A model generated the notes under the pieces. It worked only from the letters and a program-made list of their open reading frames with translations. It made no database searches and had not been told where the DNA came from. A program made the translations under genes and the position numbers. A DNA stretch of 64,000 nucleotides. It comes from SHXO01 sp964523885 (lineage in GTDB: Bacteria; Pseudomonadota; Gammaproteobacteria; Burkholderiales; SHXO01). Below are positions 1-9,931 of this stretch, piece by piece (position 1 is the stretch's first letter; each line of letters starts with the position of its first letter). The stretch spans positions 23,795-87,794 of the forward strand of contig CAZFYX010000108.1 in NCBI GenBank assembly GCA_964523885.1, in the 5' to 3' direction.

Positions 1-2
1 TG

Positions 3-674
3 CACATCGAGCTGCTCGACGTGGCGTCGGTGCTCTGGTTCTTCGCGCTGTGGATCGGCTACGCGCAGTTCGCGCTGCGCCGTGCGAAGACCCGGCCCAG
101 CCTGATGTCGGTGATGGGGGAGTACCGGCGCGACTGGTGGACCCGCATCATCGAGCGCGAGCTGCGCATGATCGACACCTCGATCGTGGCCAATCTCACC
201 AACAGCGCCACCTTCTTCGCCTCGACCACGCTGCTGATCATGGGTGGCCTGCTGGCCCTGCTGGGCACCACCGAGAAGGTGGTGGCGGTGGTGCAGGGCC
301 TGCCGTTCAACGCGCGCTCCACCTCCGAGCTGTGGGAGATCAAGATCCTGCTGCTGCTGGGCATCTTCATGTACGCGTTCTTCAAGTTCACCTGGTCGCT
401 GCGCCAGCACAACTTCACCTCGGTGCTGATCGGCGCGGCGCCGAAGGTGCCCGAGCGGCCCGAGCTGGAGCAGGCCTACATCGACCGCGCGGCGCACCTC
501 GCCACGTCGGCTTCCGAGAGCTTCAACAACGGGCTGCGGTCGTACTACTTCGCACTGGCGGCGCTGGCGTGGTTCATCAACGGCTGGTTCCTGATGGCCG
601 TGACGACCTGGGTTGTGCTGGTGCTCTACCTGCGCGAGTTCCAGTCCGACACGCTGCGCACGCTCGTGCGCTAG
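3..674 (+). CDS. DUF599 family membrane protein (start at or just outside left edge)
   Basis: The frame is open from the first bases. The codon cut by the window edge ends in TG, so the true ATG may lack only its first base, giving a protein beginning (M)HIELLDVASVLWF. An internal GTG at 21 is a less likely start. The visible 223 residues hold about four hydrophobic segments: the N-terminus, ASTTLLIMGGLLALLG near residue 75, ILLLLGIFMYAFF near 115, and a C-terminal pair after residue 180. The sequence resembles DUF599 inner-membrane proteins, whose function is unknown. It converges with the MAPEG gene, with only four bases between the two stops. Family assignment is from memory of the pattern; no role can be given. 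Confidence 0.8.
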   Translation, partial: HIELLDVASVLWFFALWIGYAQFALRRAKTRPSLMSVMGEYRRDWWTRIIERELRMIDTSIVANLTNSATFFASTTLLIMGGLLALLGTTEKVVAVVQGLPFNARSTSELWEIKILLLLGIFMYAFFKFTWSLRQHNFTSVLIGAAPKVPERPELEQAYIDRAAHLATSASESFNNGLRSYYFALAALAWFINGWFLMAVTTWVVLVLYLREFQSDTLRTLVR

Positions 675-678
675 ACGC

Positions 679-1053
679 TCATGCACCGGCCACGAACAGG
701 CCGATGACGCTGAGAAACCCGACGGTCCAGACGATCGATCGCAGCGAGGCACGGTCGGTCATGTAGAGCACGCCGTGCAGGATGCGCGCGGCGATGAACA
801 GTGCCGCGAGCGTGTCCACCGCCGCCTGGTTCGCTTGCAGCTGCTGCGCGATGATCACACCGGCTGCGAACGGCGCGAAGGCCTCGAATGCGTTGTTGTG
901 CGCCCAGTACGCGCGCTGACGCCAGCCGGTGAGCTGCTCCTCGTATGCACGCGGGGCGTGGTTGTCGTAGTGGCGCAGCGGATACTTGGCGAAGCCGATC
1001 CAGACGTAGGGGAGCAGGGCGGCGACGAGGACGCAGCAGTAGGCGAGGGTCAT
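679..1053 (-). CDS. MAPEG family membrane protein
   Basis: A 124-residue protein that is almost entirely transmembrane, with helices at about residues 3-22, 55-75, 80-100 and 105-122. It matches the MAPEG (membrane-associated eicosanoid/glutathione metabolism) type: a polar loop after helix 1 rich in R, Y and H (KYPLRHYDNHAPRAYEEQL), then an N-N-x-F-E-x-F motif (HNNAFEAFAPF) at about residue 53, then the final hydrophobic pair. Bacterial MAPEG proteins are mostly uncharacterised; some bind glutathione. Its upstream region is the GAGGCTA heptad array, which separates it from the divergent amidase gene. Confidence 0.85.
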   Translation of the reverse strand: MTLAYCCVLVAALLPYVWIGFAKYPLRHYDNHAPRAYEEQLTGWRQRAYWAHNNAFEAFAPFAAGVIIAQQLQANQAAVDTLAALFIAARILHGVLYMTDRASLRSIVWTVGFLSVIGLFVAGA

Positions 1054-1058
1054 GGTCC

Positions 1059-1135
1059 GAGGCTAGAGGCTAGAGGCTAGAGGCTAGAGGCTAGAGGCTG
1101 GAGGCTAGAGGCTAGAGGCTAGAGGCTGGAGGCTG
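1059..1135. repeat. Tandem heptamer array, 11 copies of GAGGCTA/G
   Basis: Eleven uninterrupted 7-bp units fill the space between the divergent MAPEG and amidase genes. Units 1-5 and 7-9 are GAGGCTA; units 6, 10 and 11 are GAGGCTG. The purine-rich strand is the plus strand. The same unit recurs at 50643, 55586 and 63771 in this window, so this is a dispersed family and not one local slippage event. Confidence 0.95.
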
Positions 1136-1163
1136 GGGGCGCAGGCGCGCTGCTCGCCAATGC

Positions 1164-1169
1164 TATCCT
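1164..1169 (+). promoter_or_regulatory. Candidate -10 box (TATCCT) for the amidase gene
   Basis: TATCCT lies 33 bases before the chosen amidase ATG at 1202, right after the heptad array. No clear -35 box is visible. The box overlaps an upstream in-frame ATG at 1160, which argues against using that ATG as the start. Confidence 0.35.
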
Positions 1170-1201
1170 CTCGTGACTGTCATCTTCAACCTCCTACACC
1201 C

Positions 1202-2785
1202 ATGCCATCAAAGTTCCCCTCGCTTGCCACGCTCCTCGAGGCTTCGGCCCGTTCGCGCAACTACCCATTCGCCGAGCGTGCGGCGCTGTGGGAAGAGCGT
1301 CTGGCCATGCACCTGAAGGACCTGGAAGCGGTGATGGCTGCGCCGGAGGCCGGCGACATGCTTGCGCTGCCGGCGCGCGCCAAGACCGAGGTGGTGCAGC
1401 CGGGTCGCAGTGCGGAGGTGCCGGCCCGCAGTGCGGACATTGCCTTCGCGTCCGCCGCGCAGGTGGCCGCGGCCGTGCACGCCGGGACAGTCTCGCCCGT
1501 GGAGGTGGCCGAGGCCATCCTGCCGCGCATCGAGCAGCACGCGCACCTGAACGCATTCATCTGCGTGCGCCCGGAGCAGGTGCGGCAGGATGCGAAGGCG
1601 CTCGCAGAGCGCATCGCGAAGGGTGAGGATCCCGGTCCGCTCGCTGGCGTGCCGGTCGCGGTCAAGGACCTGATGTACGTGCGCGGGTATCCGCGCACCT
1701 GCGGCACCAGGGCGATGGATCCGGTGGTGGCTGAGCACGATGCCGAGGCCGTCGCCCGCCTGCGCAATGCGGGCGCACTGATCGTCGGCATGGCCAACCT
1801 GCACGAGCTGGCCTACGGCGTGAGCAGCGCCAACGTGCACTTCGGGCCGGTCAACAACCCGGCTGCACCCGGCCATCTCCCCGGCGGCTCGAGCGGCGGA
1901 TCCGGTGCAGCGGTGGCGGCCGGGCTTGCGGCGATTGCCGTGGGCACCGACACCGGCGGGTCGATCCGCATTCCCGCCGCATGTTGCGGGGTGGTGGGTT
2001 TCAAGGCGAGCTACGACGCGGTGAGCCGCGAAGGCGTCTGGCCGCTGGCCTGGACGCTCGACCACATCGGTCCGCTCGCGCGCAGCGTGGCGGACGCGGC
2101 GCTGGGCTTCGAGATCATGGCCGGGCTGCCGGCGGGCTGCGTGGCGGACAAGCGGATCGATCGTCCGCGCTTCGTGCGGCCGGCGCCGTTCTTCTTCGAT
2201 CACGTCGACGATGCCGTGCGCACTCGCATCGAGGCGGTGTTCGCGCAGCTGACGGGCGAGGGCGCGCAGATCGAGGAGCGCTGGATCGAAGGCATCGAGT
2301 ACGCGCCCGCCGTGCAGTTCCTCACCCTGAGCACGGAGGCGTGCCAGGCGAACTGGGGGTTGCTCACGCAGCGTCCCGAGGGGCTCGCCCCTGACGTGCG
2401 CCTGCGCATGGAGGTGGGACAGTTCATCGGCGGCATCGACTACGTGAAGGCGCAGCGGCTGCGCCGCTGGCTGCGCGACAACATGCTGGCAACGCTCAAG
2501 GGTGCGGATGCCTTCATCCTGCCGACCCTGCCGGTGAGCATTCCGCGCCAGGGCACGACCACCCTGCAGATCGCCGGGCGAACTCTGCCGGTGCCGGCGG
2601 CGCTGACCCGCCTGACCGGGCCGTTCAACTTCTCCGGCCTGCCCGCGGTGAGCATTCCGTGCGGGCGCGACGTGAACGGGGCACCGGTCGGCCTGCAGAT
2701 CGTCGGCCGCGCGGGCGCCGATGCCACCGTGCTGGCGGCCGCGCGTTGGTGCGAGCAGATCCTGGGGGAGGGCCGCAGCCAGTGA
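1202..2785 (+). CDS. Amidase signature family hydrolase
   Basis: Serine amidase of the amidase-signature family (527 residues), probably cytoplasmic; it cleaves an amide bond of unknown substrate. The catalytic triad is visible: Lys155 in PVAVKD, cis-Ser in GGSSGGSGAA at residues 228-237, and the nucleophile Ser254 in DTGGSIR. About 75 residues precede the usual domain and contain a charged helical stretch (FAERAALWEERLAMHLKDLE), longer than in GatA-like members. The start at 1202 is chosen because the in-frame ATG at 1160 overlaps a -10-like box. Its stop overlaps a GTG of the next gene, so the two are likely co-transcribed. Substrate class (allophanate, indoleacetamide, aryl amide) cannot be told from sequence. 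Confidence 0.9.
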   Translation: MPSKFPSLATLLEASARSRNYPFAERAALWEERLAMHLKDLEAVMAAPEAGDMLALPARAKTEVVQPGRSAEVPARSADIAFASAAQVAAAVHAGTVSPVEVAEAILPRIEQHAHLNAFICVRPEQVRQDAKALAERIAKGEDPGPLAGVPVAVKDLMYVRGYPRTCGTRAMDPVVAEHDAEAVARLRNAGALIVGMANLHELAYGVSSANVHFGPVNNPAAPGHLPGGSSGGSGAAVAAGLAAIAVGTDTGGSIRIPAACCGVVGFKASYDAVSREGVWPLAWTLDHIGPLARSVADAALGFEIMAGLPAGCVADKRIDRPRFVRPAPFFFDHVDDAVRTRIEAVFAQLTGEGAQIEERWIEGIEYAPAVQFLTLSTEACQANWGLLTQRPEGLAPDVRLRMEVGQFIGGIDYVKAQRLRRWLRDNMLATLKGADAFILPTLPVSIPRQGTTTLQIAGRTLPVPAALTRLTGPFNFSGLPAVSIPCGRDVNGAPVGLQIVGRAGADATVLAAARWCEQILGEGRSQ

Positions 2786-3555
2786 GCGGCGCCATGTTCG
2801 ACGACGCCGGGTCGCGCAAGATCGAGGCGCTGTACCTGACGCCCGACGTGGCGGCGCAGCGTGAGCGTGTGCTCACTGCCTTGCAATTGCAGGCCGGAGA
2901 GTGCGTGCTGGACCTGGGCTCGGGTCCCGGGCTGCTCGCGGTCGATCTGCTCCGGCAGATCGGCCCGCAGGGCCGCCTGGAAGGAATCGACTTGTCCGCG
3001 ACGATGCTGGCGCTGGCGCAGCGGCGCTGCAGCGCCCGGGCGAACGCGCGCTTCCAGGCCGGCAGCGTCACGACGCTCCCCTACCCGGATGCCAGCTTCG
3101 ACGTGGCCGTGTCGATCCAGGTGTACGAGTACGTCGAAGACCTGGACCTCGCCCTGCGCGAGCTGCACCGCGTGCTGCGTCCCGGCGGCCGCGCCGCGGT
3201 GATGGATACCGACTGGGAATCGTGCGTCTGGCATTCGGGCGACGCAGCTCGCATGCAACGCGTGGTGCAGGCGTGGGACACGCATTGCACCCACCCGCAC
3301 CTGCCGCGCACGCTGGCCGGGCGCCTGCGCAGGGGCGGCTTCACCGTAACCGCATGTGAGGTCGTCCCGCTGGTCAACCTGGGCTGGGACCCGGACACCG
3401 ACAGCGTGGGAATGATCCCGGTGCTCGGCAAGCATGCGGCGCGCACGCTCGGCGAGGACGTGACCCGGGCGTGGGCGGCGGATCTCGAAGCCATCGGCGC
3501 CGCCGGCGACTACTTCTTCAGTCTCAACCGCTATCTGTTCCTGATCGAGCGCTGA
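2782..3555 (+). CDS. SAM-dependent methyltransferase (class I, type 11)
   Basis: About 255 residues with a Rossmann methyltransferase fold. Motif I is VLDLGSGPG (residues 38-46 counted from the ATG), an acidic residue follows in GRLEGIDLS, and the post-motif region ends ELHRVLRPGGR. These features match the UbiE/type-11 group. Two starts are possible: GTG 2782, which overlaps the amidase stop (GTGA) and has GGGGGAGGG upstream, or ATG 2794. I prefer the GTG for translational coupling but cannot decide. A cysteine pattern typical of arsenite methyltransferases is absent. Substrate unknown. Confidence 0.85.
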   Translation: MSGAMFDDAGSRKIEALYLTPDVAAQRERVLTALQLQAGECVLDLGSGPGLLAVDLLRQIGPQGRLEGIDLSATMLALAQRRCSARANARFQAGSVTTLPYPDASFDVAVSIQVYEYVEDLDLALRELHRVLRPGGRAAVMDTDWESCVWHSGDAARMQRVVQAWDTHCTHPHLPRTLAGRLRRGGFTVTACEVVPLVNLGWDPDTDSVGMIPVLGKHAARTLGEDVTRAWAADLEAIGAAGDYFFSLNRYLFLIER

Positions 3556-3750
3556 ACCTCGCGGGCGCCCGTGACCGGGCACGGGGCGGCCGCCAGCGTG
3601 AGGAGGGCGGTCAAGCGGATGACATGGTTCTTGCTTCCCGTGACGGTTCAATCCCGTCGGTGCGGTTGGACCCGACGTCCTGGTGGGACCGTGGCGTGGT
3701 ACGCCAGGTCCCGAGCACGAGCGAACGCTTGCCAACGACACGAGAGCTCC

Positions 3751-4494
3751 ATGGCGACCCAACTCCTGATCTACGAACGTGCCCTGCCCGTCTCCCATGC
3801 CCGCCACGGCAAGTGGTCGGTCGAGGTCGGCGGCGACTACAGCTTCAGCAAGACGGTGAACTCGGTGCCGCTGCTCGCGGTGGAGTTCCCCAACGCGGCG
3901 GGCGAGTATCCGATCGTGTTCGCCGGCACCGGCGACACGGTGATGCCGGCCGTCATCCTCGGCCTGCGCGGGCAGGAGAACCTCTTCCTCGCCGAGGGCA
4001 AGTGGAAGGCGGACTACATCCCGGCCTTCGTGCGCCGCTATCCGTTCGTGTTCTCCAGCAGCGCCGACAACACCCAGTTCACGCTGTGCATCGACGAGGC
4101 CTTCCCCGGGGTCAACCAGGAAGGCCGGGGCGCGCGCCTGTTCAATGACGACGGCAAGCCCAGCGCGTACGTCGAGAACGTGCTCAAGTTCCTGCAGGAG
4201 TACCAGGTGCAGTTCCTCCGCACCCAGTCGTTCTGCAGGAAGCTCAAGGCGCTCAACCTGCTCGACCCGATGCAGGCCGAGGTGACCCTGCCCGCGGGTG
4301 CGCGCAGCGCGCTGACCGGCTTCCAGGCGGTCAACCGCCAGCGCCTGAAGGAGCTGCCCGGCGACAAGCTCGCCGAGCTGGCCCGGTCCGACGAGCTCGA
4401 GCTGATCTACCTGCACCTGTCCTCGCTGCGCAGCTTCAATGGCCTGAAGGATCGCCTCGCGACCCTCGACGCGTCCCAGCCTGCCGCAGCCTGA
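3751..4494 (+). CDS. SapC family protein, copy 1
   Basis: A 247-residue soluble protein of the SapC family, named after a gene in the Campylobacter S-layer locus; the biochemical function is unknown. Family landmarks are EYPIVFAG (residues 52-59), ILGLRGQENLFL (69-80) and YIPAFVRRYPFVF (89-101). The chosen ATG gives the same N-terminal layout as copy 2 at 47361. A longer in-frame reading to 3571 lacks a ribosome site and is GC-driven. The gene is followed by a strong terminator. No S-layer or secretion gene lies nearby, so a surface role is not supported by context. Confidence 0.85.
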   Translation: MATQLLIYERALPVSHARHGKWSVEVGGDYSFSKTVNSVPLLAVEFPNAAGEYPIVFAGTGDTVMPAVILGLRGQENLFLAEGKWKADYIPAFVRRYPFVFSSSADNTQFTLCIDEAFPGVNQEGRGARLFNDDGKPSAYVENVLKFLQEYQVQFLRTQSFCRKLKALNLLDPMQAEVTLPAGARSALTGFQAVNRQRLKELPGDKLAELARSDELELIYLHLSSLRSFNGLKDRLATLDASQPAAA

Positions 4495-4513
4495 CCGGCG
4501 CCCCTCCGCAGAG

Positions 4514-4538
4514 CGCCCTCCCGCCGGGAGGGCGTTTT
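4514..4538 (+). terminator. Rho-independent terminator after SapC copy 1
   Basis: Perfect 9-bp GC-rich stem CGCCCTCCC / GGGAGGGCG with a 3-base loop GCC, followed directly by TTTT. It starts 20 bases after the SapC stop and precedes the cupin promoter. Confidence 0.9.
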
Positions 4539-4570
4539 GCTTGGTGCCGTCCCCGGATTGCGGGCGCGCC

Positions 4571-4576
4571 TATAAT
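4571..4576 (+). promoter_or_regulatory. Consensus -10 box TATAAT upstream of a cupin gene
   Basis: A perfect TATAAT 33 bases before the cupin ATG, in otherwise GC-rich DNA just after the terminator. No convincing -35 element is seen at the usual distance, so the promoter may need an activator. Confidence 0.5.
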
Positions 4577-4608
4577 GGTTTCCCGGTGCAACGCATCAGG
4601 AGAGTCGG

Positions 4609-4986
4609 ATGGAGCACGCGTTCAGGTTTTCGGTCAGCCATGCCAACGACGCGCAGTGGGATCGCGGCCTGCGTGCGTTCTTCGAGTACCGCGACCTGGG
4701 CATCAAGGAGGCCACTGCCGGCCGCGTGGTCGCACACGTCATCCGCGCGATCCCCGGCGTGCAGGCAATGCCGCAGCGGCACCACCACGAGGTCGAGTTC
4801 CAGATGGTGTACGTGCTCAAGGGCTGGATCCGCTTCGACTACGAGGGCGTGGGCGAGGTGACGCTCAGCGCGGGCAGCTGCGTGCACCAGCCGCCAGGCA
4901 TCCGCCATACCGAGCTGGGCCATTCCGACGACCTCGAGCTGGTGGAGATCGTGCTGCCGGCGGACTTCGAGACGGTCAACGATTGA
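4609..4986 (+). CDS. Small cupin-domain protein
   Basis: A 125-residue single-domain cupin. The metal-binding motif 1 is visible as R-HHH-EVE at residues 57-63 (His58-60, Glu63 region), and motif 2 as CVHQPPGIRH (His100). It begins after AGGAGAG seven bases upstream. The beta-barrel length is standard. The substrate is unknown; such single cupins can be dioxygenases, isomerases or sensors. It is followed by a second cupin gene 75 bases downstream, separated by a GTGAAG-type inverted repeat. Confidence 0.85.
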   Translation: MEHAFRFSVSHANDAQWDRGLRAFFEYRDLGIKEATAGRVVAHVIRAIPGVQAMPQRHHHEVEFQMVYVLKGWIRFDYEGVGEVTLSAGSCVHQPPGIRHTELGHSDDLELVEIVLPADFETVND

Positions 4987-4990
4987 GACC

Positions 4991-5033
4991 GTGAAGGGTG
5001 AATGCGTGAAGCGGCACTTCGGTTCCTTCACGC
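4991..5033. repeat. GTGAAG-type repeat with 8-bp inverted repeat
   Basis: Directly after the cupin stop come GTGAAGG-GTGAATGC-GTGAAG units. The last, GCGTGAAG (5004-5011), pairs with CTTCACGC (5026-5033) across a 14-base loop. The unit is the same as in the 23-bp hairpin at 47235. No T-run follows, so it is not a classical terminator. Confidence 0.6.
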
Positions 5034-5061
5034 CTCGCCCTCCAACGCTCACGCTTGAGCC

Positions 5062-5388
5062 ATGACGATCCCCACGCGCCTCACTCCGGCAGACCTCACC
5101 AGCGCACCGCTCACGCCCGGACGCCTGTCGCGGCTGGCGTTGGAGAATCCCGACATCGAGCTGCGCCACTACGCCCCGCAGGGCGAAGACCGGCAGGTGC
5201 CGCACGATCGCGACGAGCTGTACTTCGTGATCAGCGGCAGCGGCACGTTCGTGCGCGGCAGCGAGCCGGTGCGGTTCGGGCCCGGCGACGTGCTGTTCGC
5301 GGCTGCCGGGGAGGTGCACCGCTTCACCGGCTTCAGCGCGGATTTCGCGACCTGGGTGCTGTTCTACGGCGCGCGCAAGACGCCGTAG
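5062..5388 (+). CDS. Small cupin-domain protein
   Basis: A 108-residue cupin. Motif 1 is degenerate (VPHDRDELYFVISGSG, residues 47-62: His49, Asp52/Glu53), and motif 2 is VLFAAAGEVHRF with a conserved His near residue 91. The fold is complete and short. With only part of the usual His set it may bind a metal weakly or not at all. It follows the first cupin in the same direction, but the sequences differ enough that they are not a recent duplication. Function unknown. Confidence 0.8.
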   Translation: MTIPTRLTPADLTSAPLTPGRLSRLALENPDIELRHYAPQGEDRQVPHDRDELYFVISGSGTFVRGSEPVRFGPGDVLFAAAGEVHRFTGFSADFATWVLFYGARKTP

Positions 5389-5437
5389 CTGCATGCCTGC
5401 GCCGGTCGAGCCGCCGCGCTGCGCCGGCGTGCGGTGC

Positions 5438-7026
<1,589 letters not shown>

Positions 7027-7084
7027 TCGTTCGCAACCTCCATCGGCCATGCCCAGGGAAGCGTGCGGGCAGGCGGCGTGCCCG

Positions 7085-8347
7085 CTACGAGGCCGGCCCC
7101 TCGATGCGCACCTGGGTGGTGAAGCGGCAGCTGCGCTCGCCGTCGCGGTACTCGACCTCGCCGATCGCCGCGACGTAGCCGCTCTCCGGCAACGGGACCT
7201 GTCCGCTCAGCGTGCCGCCGGCGATCTGCAGCGGAAGTGACTCCCAGCCAGCGGACCGGAAGTCGCGGTCCGGCGAGCGCGCCACCCACAGGCGGCCCGA
7301 CGCGGGCTCCGGCCGTGCCTCGATCTGCGCGTCGAGCGCGACGCCGTTGCGGGTGTAGCGCCAGGCCAGTTGCGGCAGCGGGGCGCCTTGCGCGACATGC
7401 CGGAAGAAGCAGGCCAGGCTGTCGCGCCAGCGCGCCTGGTCGGTCAGCCCGTGGCCGTTGTTGGGCATGTAGAGCACGTGCTTCTCGCCCGGCAGGTCAT
7501 CCCAGTACAGGTTGAGGGCGTCCAGGGTCCAGTAGCGGTCGTTGGTGCCGAGCACGATCAGCTTGGGCATGCGCAGCTGCTGGCGGTAGGCGTAGGGGTC
7601 CACCATGCCGACCAGGCGCGTGCCCGCTGAGGTGGCCATGAAGTCCGGCAGCCCCGGCCGGGTGTAAGGCGCAAGCATCTCGCTGTATTCGCCCCACGAC
7701 TGCAGCTGGTGGGGCATCTGTGCCGGCAGGTTGAGCATGTCGATCACGCGCGGGACCACGCCAGCGACGCGCGGGTCCGCAGCCGCGGACAGCCAGGTCG
7801 TCCACCCACGCTTGGATGCGCCCGACACGACGAACCCGTCGAGCGGGAGCGCCAGGCGCTCGCGTGCGAACGCCTGCGCGGCATCCATCGCGCGAACGGC
7901 GCTCTTGGTCATCGGCAGCAGCAGCGGCCAGTCGGGATCGCCGGTGGCGAGGAAGCGCATGAAGGTCTCGGCGATCAGGTCGTCCTCGTACTTGCCCTGC
8001 AGCAGCGGCTGGTTGGGGACCTGGCCGAGTACGATCACGGGTGCGCGCAGCGCGCGCGCGAGCGCCAGGTCGTCGTGCACGCCGCCGCTGATGAACAGCA
8101 ACGCGGTGCTGCCTTCGGTCTTCGGGGGTACATGAACGGCGAGCTCATGCGTCCAGCGCGTACCCTGCCAGACCTGCGAGACGAGCTGCAGCCGGTAGGT
8201 CGTGCCTGCGGCGCGGCGCTCGGTCTCGGCCAGCCGCCACGAGAACGCCGGATCGGGCCGGCGCACGTATTCGAGCAGGTCGGCGCGCGCGGGCGCAGCG
8301 GCGAGGAAGCCGAGGAGCAGGAGAAGCAGGAGAAGCAGGCGAGACAT
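7085..8347 (-). CDS. PhoPQ-activated pathogenicity-related (PqaA-type) hydrolase
   Basis: About 420 residues with an N-terminal signal peptide (MSRLLLLLLLLLGFLAAAPARA). It matches the PhoPQ-related family of alpha/beta-hydrolase-like exported proteins: WTHELAVHVP, LLFISGGVHDD, and GFVVSGASKRGWTTWL, where the Ser in GASKRG is the presumed nucleophile. HVLYMPNNGHG in the C-terminal half carries the presumed catalytic His. Periplasmic or secreted; substrate unknown. The ATG at 8347 is preferred over a GTG three codons upstream because it starts the signal peptide cleanly. It is the first gene of a two-gene unit with the GH13 enzyme. Confidence 0.82.
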   Translation of the reverse strand: MSRLLLLLLLLLGFLAAAPARADLLEYVRRPDPAFSWRLAETERRAAGTTYRLQLVSQVWQGTRWTHELAVHVPPKTEGSTALLFISGGVHDDLALARALRAPVIVLGQVPNQPLLQGKYEDDLIAETFMRFLATGDPDWPLLLPMTKSAVRAMDAAQAFARERLALPLDGFVVSGASKRGWTTWLSAAADPRVAGVVPRVIDMLNLPAQMPHQLQSWGEYSEMLAPYTRPGLPDFMATSAGTRLVGMVDPYAYRQQLRMPKLIVLGTNDRYWTLDALNLYWDDLPGEKHVLYMPNNGHGLTDQARWRDSLACFFRHVAQGAPLPQLAWRYTRNGVALDAQIEARPEPASGRLWVARSPDRDFRSAGWESLPLQIAGGTLSGQVPLPESGYVAAIGEVEYRDGERSCRFTTQVRIEGPAS

Positions 8348-8479
8348 GGGCAGCACCGGGCGGTGGGGGGAGCGGGTTGGACAGCAACCGGATCACGCAG
8401 TGCAGTGAGAACTGCAGCGCGTCCAGGCACTCTATTTGATGTCAGCAGCGCGCGGAGCGCCCGGCGCGGGAGGTGCCTC

Positions 8480-9211
8480 ATGAACGGCAGACAGGCCTGT
8501 GCGGTCGGTGGAGCGGTTCTCGCGCTGAGTGTGCCCGGCGCATTCGCCGAGGTGTACCAGTGCGTGGACGCGGACGGGCGGGTGCTGCTCACCGATGCGG
8601 GCTGCCCCTCGGGGTATCGCGAGAACCTGGTGGTGGCCACGCCGCCGATGCGGCCGGAAGACCAGCTGGCCTACCAGGAGGCGCTGGAGGCACGTGCGGC
8701 AGCCGCGGATGCGCAGCGCGAGGCTGCCCAGGCGGAGGTCAGGCGCCTGCGCGCCCAGCTCGCCGCGGAGCAGGCCTACGACGAGGACCAGCAGGCACGG
8801 ATCGAGGCCCTCGACCGCCGCCTCGACAACGTGCTCGACGCCCCGCAGGTGTATCCCGGCACGGCGGCCGTGGTGCCAGTGCCGGTGCTCCCGTGGTGTG
8901 GCGCGACCGGGCGGCCGGGGCTCGATTGCCGGCCGCGGGTGACGCCACGACCACAGACGGAACGGCGGCCGCCGATACCGGGCGCCGCACAGCGGCTGCC
9001 GCCGCACCCGCCGCCCCATGACCGGGCGGCTCCCCACGAGCGCCGCGGGCCGAGGGCGGCGGCTCCTTCCGGGGCACCGCCGCCCCCGAGGGCTCAGGTG
9101 CGCACCCCGGATCCCCGCGAGAGCTGCGGCACCTTCGGCTGCACCCCCGGGATCACGCACGCACCCTGGGACGATCGGGCAGGAGGCCGTGACCACACGC
9201 AGCGGCACTGA
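8480..9211 (+). CDS. DUF4124-type exported protein with coiled coil and Pro-rich tail
   Basis: 243 residues. A signal peptide ends near AFA (residue 23). A short DUF4124-like module follows (EVYQCVDADGRVLLTDAGC, 24-42), a motif common in betaproteobacterial envelope proteins. Next comes a charged helical segment (about 60-118, rich in A, E, Q, R), then a Pro/Arg/His-rich low-complexity tail with four more Cys. GGGAGG precedes the ATG. Function unknown; probably periplasmic. Confidence 0.75.
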   Translation: MNGRQACAVGGAVLALSVPGAFAEVYQCVDADGRVLLTDAGCPSGYRENLVVATPPMRPEDQLAYQEALEARAAAADAQREAAQAEVRRLRAQLAAEQAYDEDQQARIEALDRRLDNVLDAPQVYPGTAAVVPVPVLPWCGATGRPGLDCRPRVTPRPQTERRPPIPGAAQRLPPHPPPHDRAAPHERRGPRAAAPSGAPPPPRAQVRTPDPRESCGTFGCTPGITHAPWDDRAGGRDHTQRH

Positions 9212-9316
9212 GCACGCCGTCCACGCGTCCGGCACGCGCGGTCGGCTGCGCGCCCTGGCGTCATCCGCATGGGTTAGACTCTGCGCCGCGACGCATTCCA
9301 GCACGGAGGCAACCCC

Positions 9317-9931
9317 ATGGCACGCACGCCGATCCACCCGGGCCAGATCGACTGGTCCGGCGAGAACCCGGGCATGTACCTGAAGGACAGCGCGGACGGC
9401 CCCTACGTCACGCTGGTGAGCTTCTTCCGGGTGATCTGCTCGCCGCACGGCAAGGGCCACGCGGCGTTCATCCTGCAGGACCCGATGGGGACCGGCCGGG
9501 ATGCAGCCCGCCCCAACCTGTGCATCACCGACAACGAACCGCTTGCAGCCTACGTGCGCGACGGGTTCGTGGCGAAGTTCGGCAGCTTCCGCGACGCGAA
9601 GGGCCTGTCCGGGTGCCGCGTGGTGCCCGGCTGGGACTTCATGGCCGGCGGCGACGCGCGCACCTCGCATGTGGAATGGTTCCGCAGCGCCGTGGGGCAG
9701 GTGTGCCTGACCTGGCGTGACCTGAGCAAGCCGTTCCTGGTCGAGCTCGATCGCGAGCGCTCCGCCACCGGGGCCCACGAGATGATCTCGCTGTTCGTCG
9801 ACGCCCGTGCGGTGGAGGCCACGATCAACGGGCGCGCGGTGGCGGGCAAGCCGTTCCCGCGCGAGTTCGCCGGGCGCAAGGACAGCAGCACCGCGTTCCT
9901 GGCCTTCTCCGAGACCTGGGTGAAGGCGTGA
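9317..9931 (+). CDS. Conserved hypothetical protein
   Basis: 204 residues, not recognised. It starts after GGAGG at good spacing. No signal peptide or membrane segment. It has a mixed alpha/beta composition, four Cys (in VICSPH, NLCITD, SGCRVV and QVCLTW), and a C-terminal region with SLFVDARAVEATINGRAV. Its stop overlaps the GTG of the next gene (GTGA), so the pair is translationally coupled. The coupling to an exported partner hints at shared function, but nothing more can be said. Confidence 0.7.
   Translation: MARTPIHPGQIDWSGENPGMYLKDSADGPYVTLVSFFRVICSPHGKGHAAFILQDPMGTGRDAARPNLCITDNEPLAAYVRDGFVAKFGSFRDAKGLSGCRVVPGWDFMAGGDARTSHVEWFRSAVGQVCLTWRDLSKPFLVELDRERSATGAHEMISLFVDARAVEATINGRAVAGKPFPREFAGRKDSSTAFLAFSETWVKA

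Noticed and set aside
1059..1135. CRISPR array
   Set aside because: The repeats are contiguous 7-mers without spacers, and no cas gene is present.
3642..3658. T-arm-like sequence GACGG-TTCAATC-CCGTC in the gap before SapC copy 1, suggesting a tRNA
   Set aside because: The T-stem and loop are perfect, but no matching acceptor, D-arm or anticodon stem is found in the 70 bases upstream, and there is no CCA-compatible 3' end. It is likely chance or a remnant.
4991..5033. Rho-independent terminator after the first small cupin
   Set aside because: The 8-bp inverted repeat has no downstream T-run and belongs to the GTGAAG repeat type.
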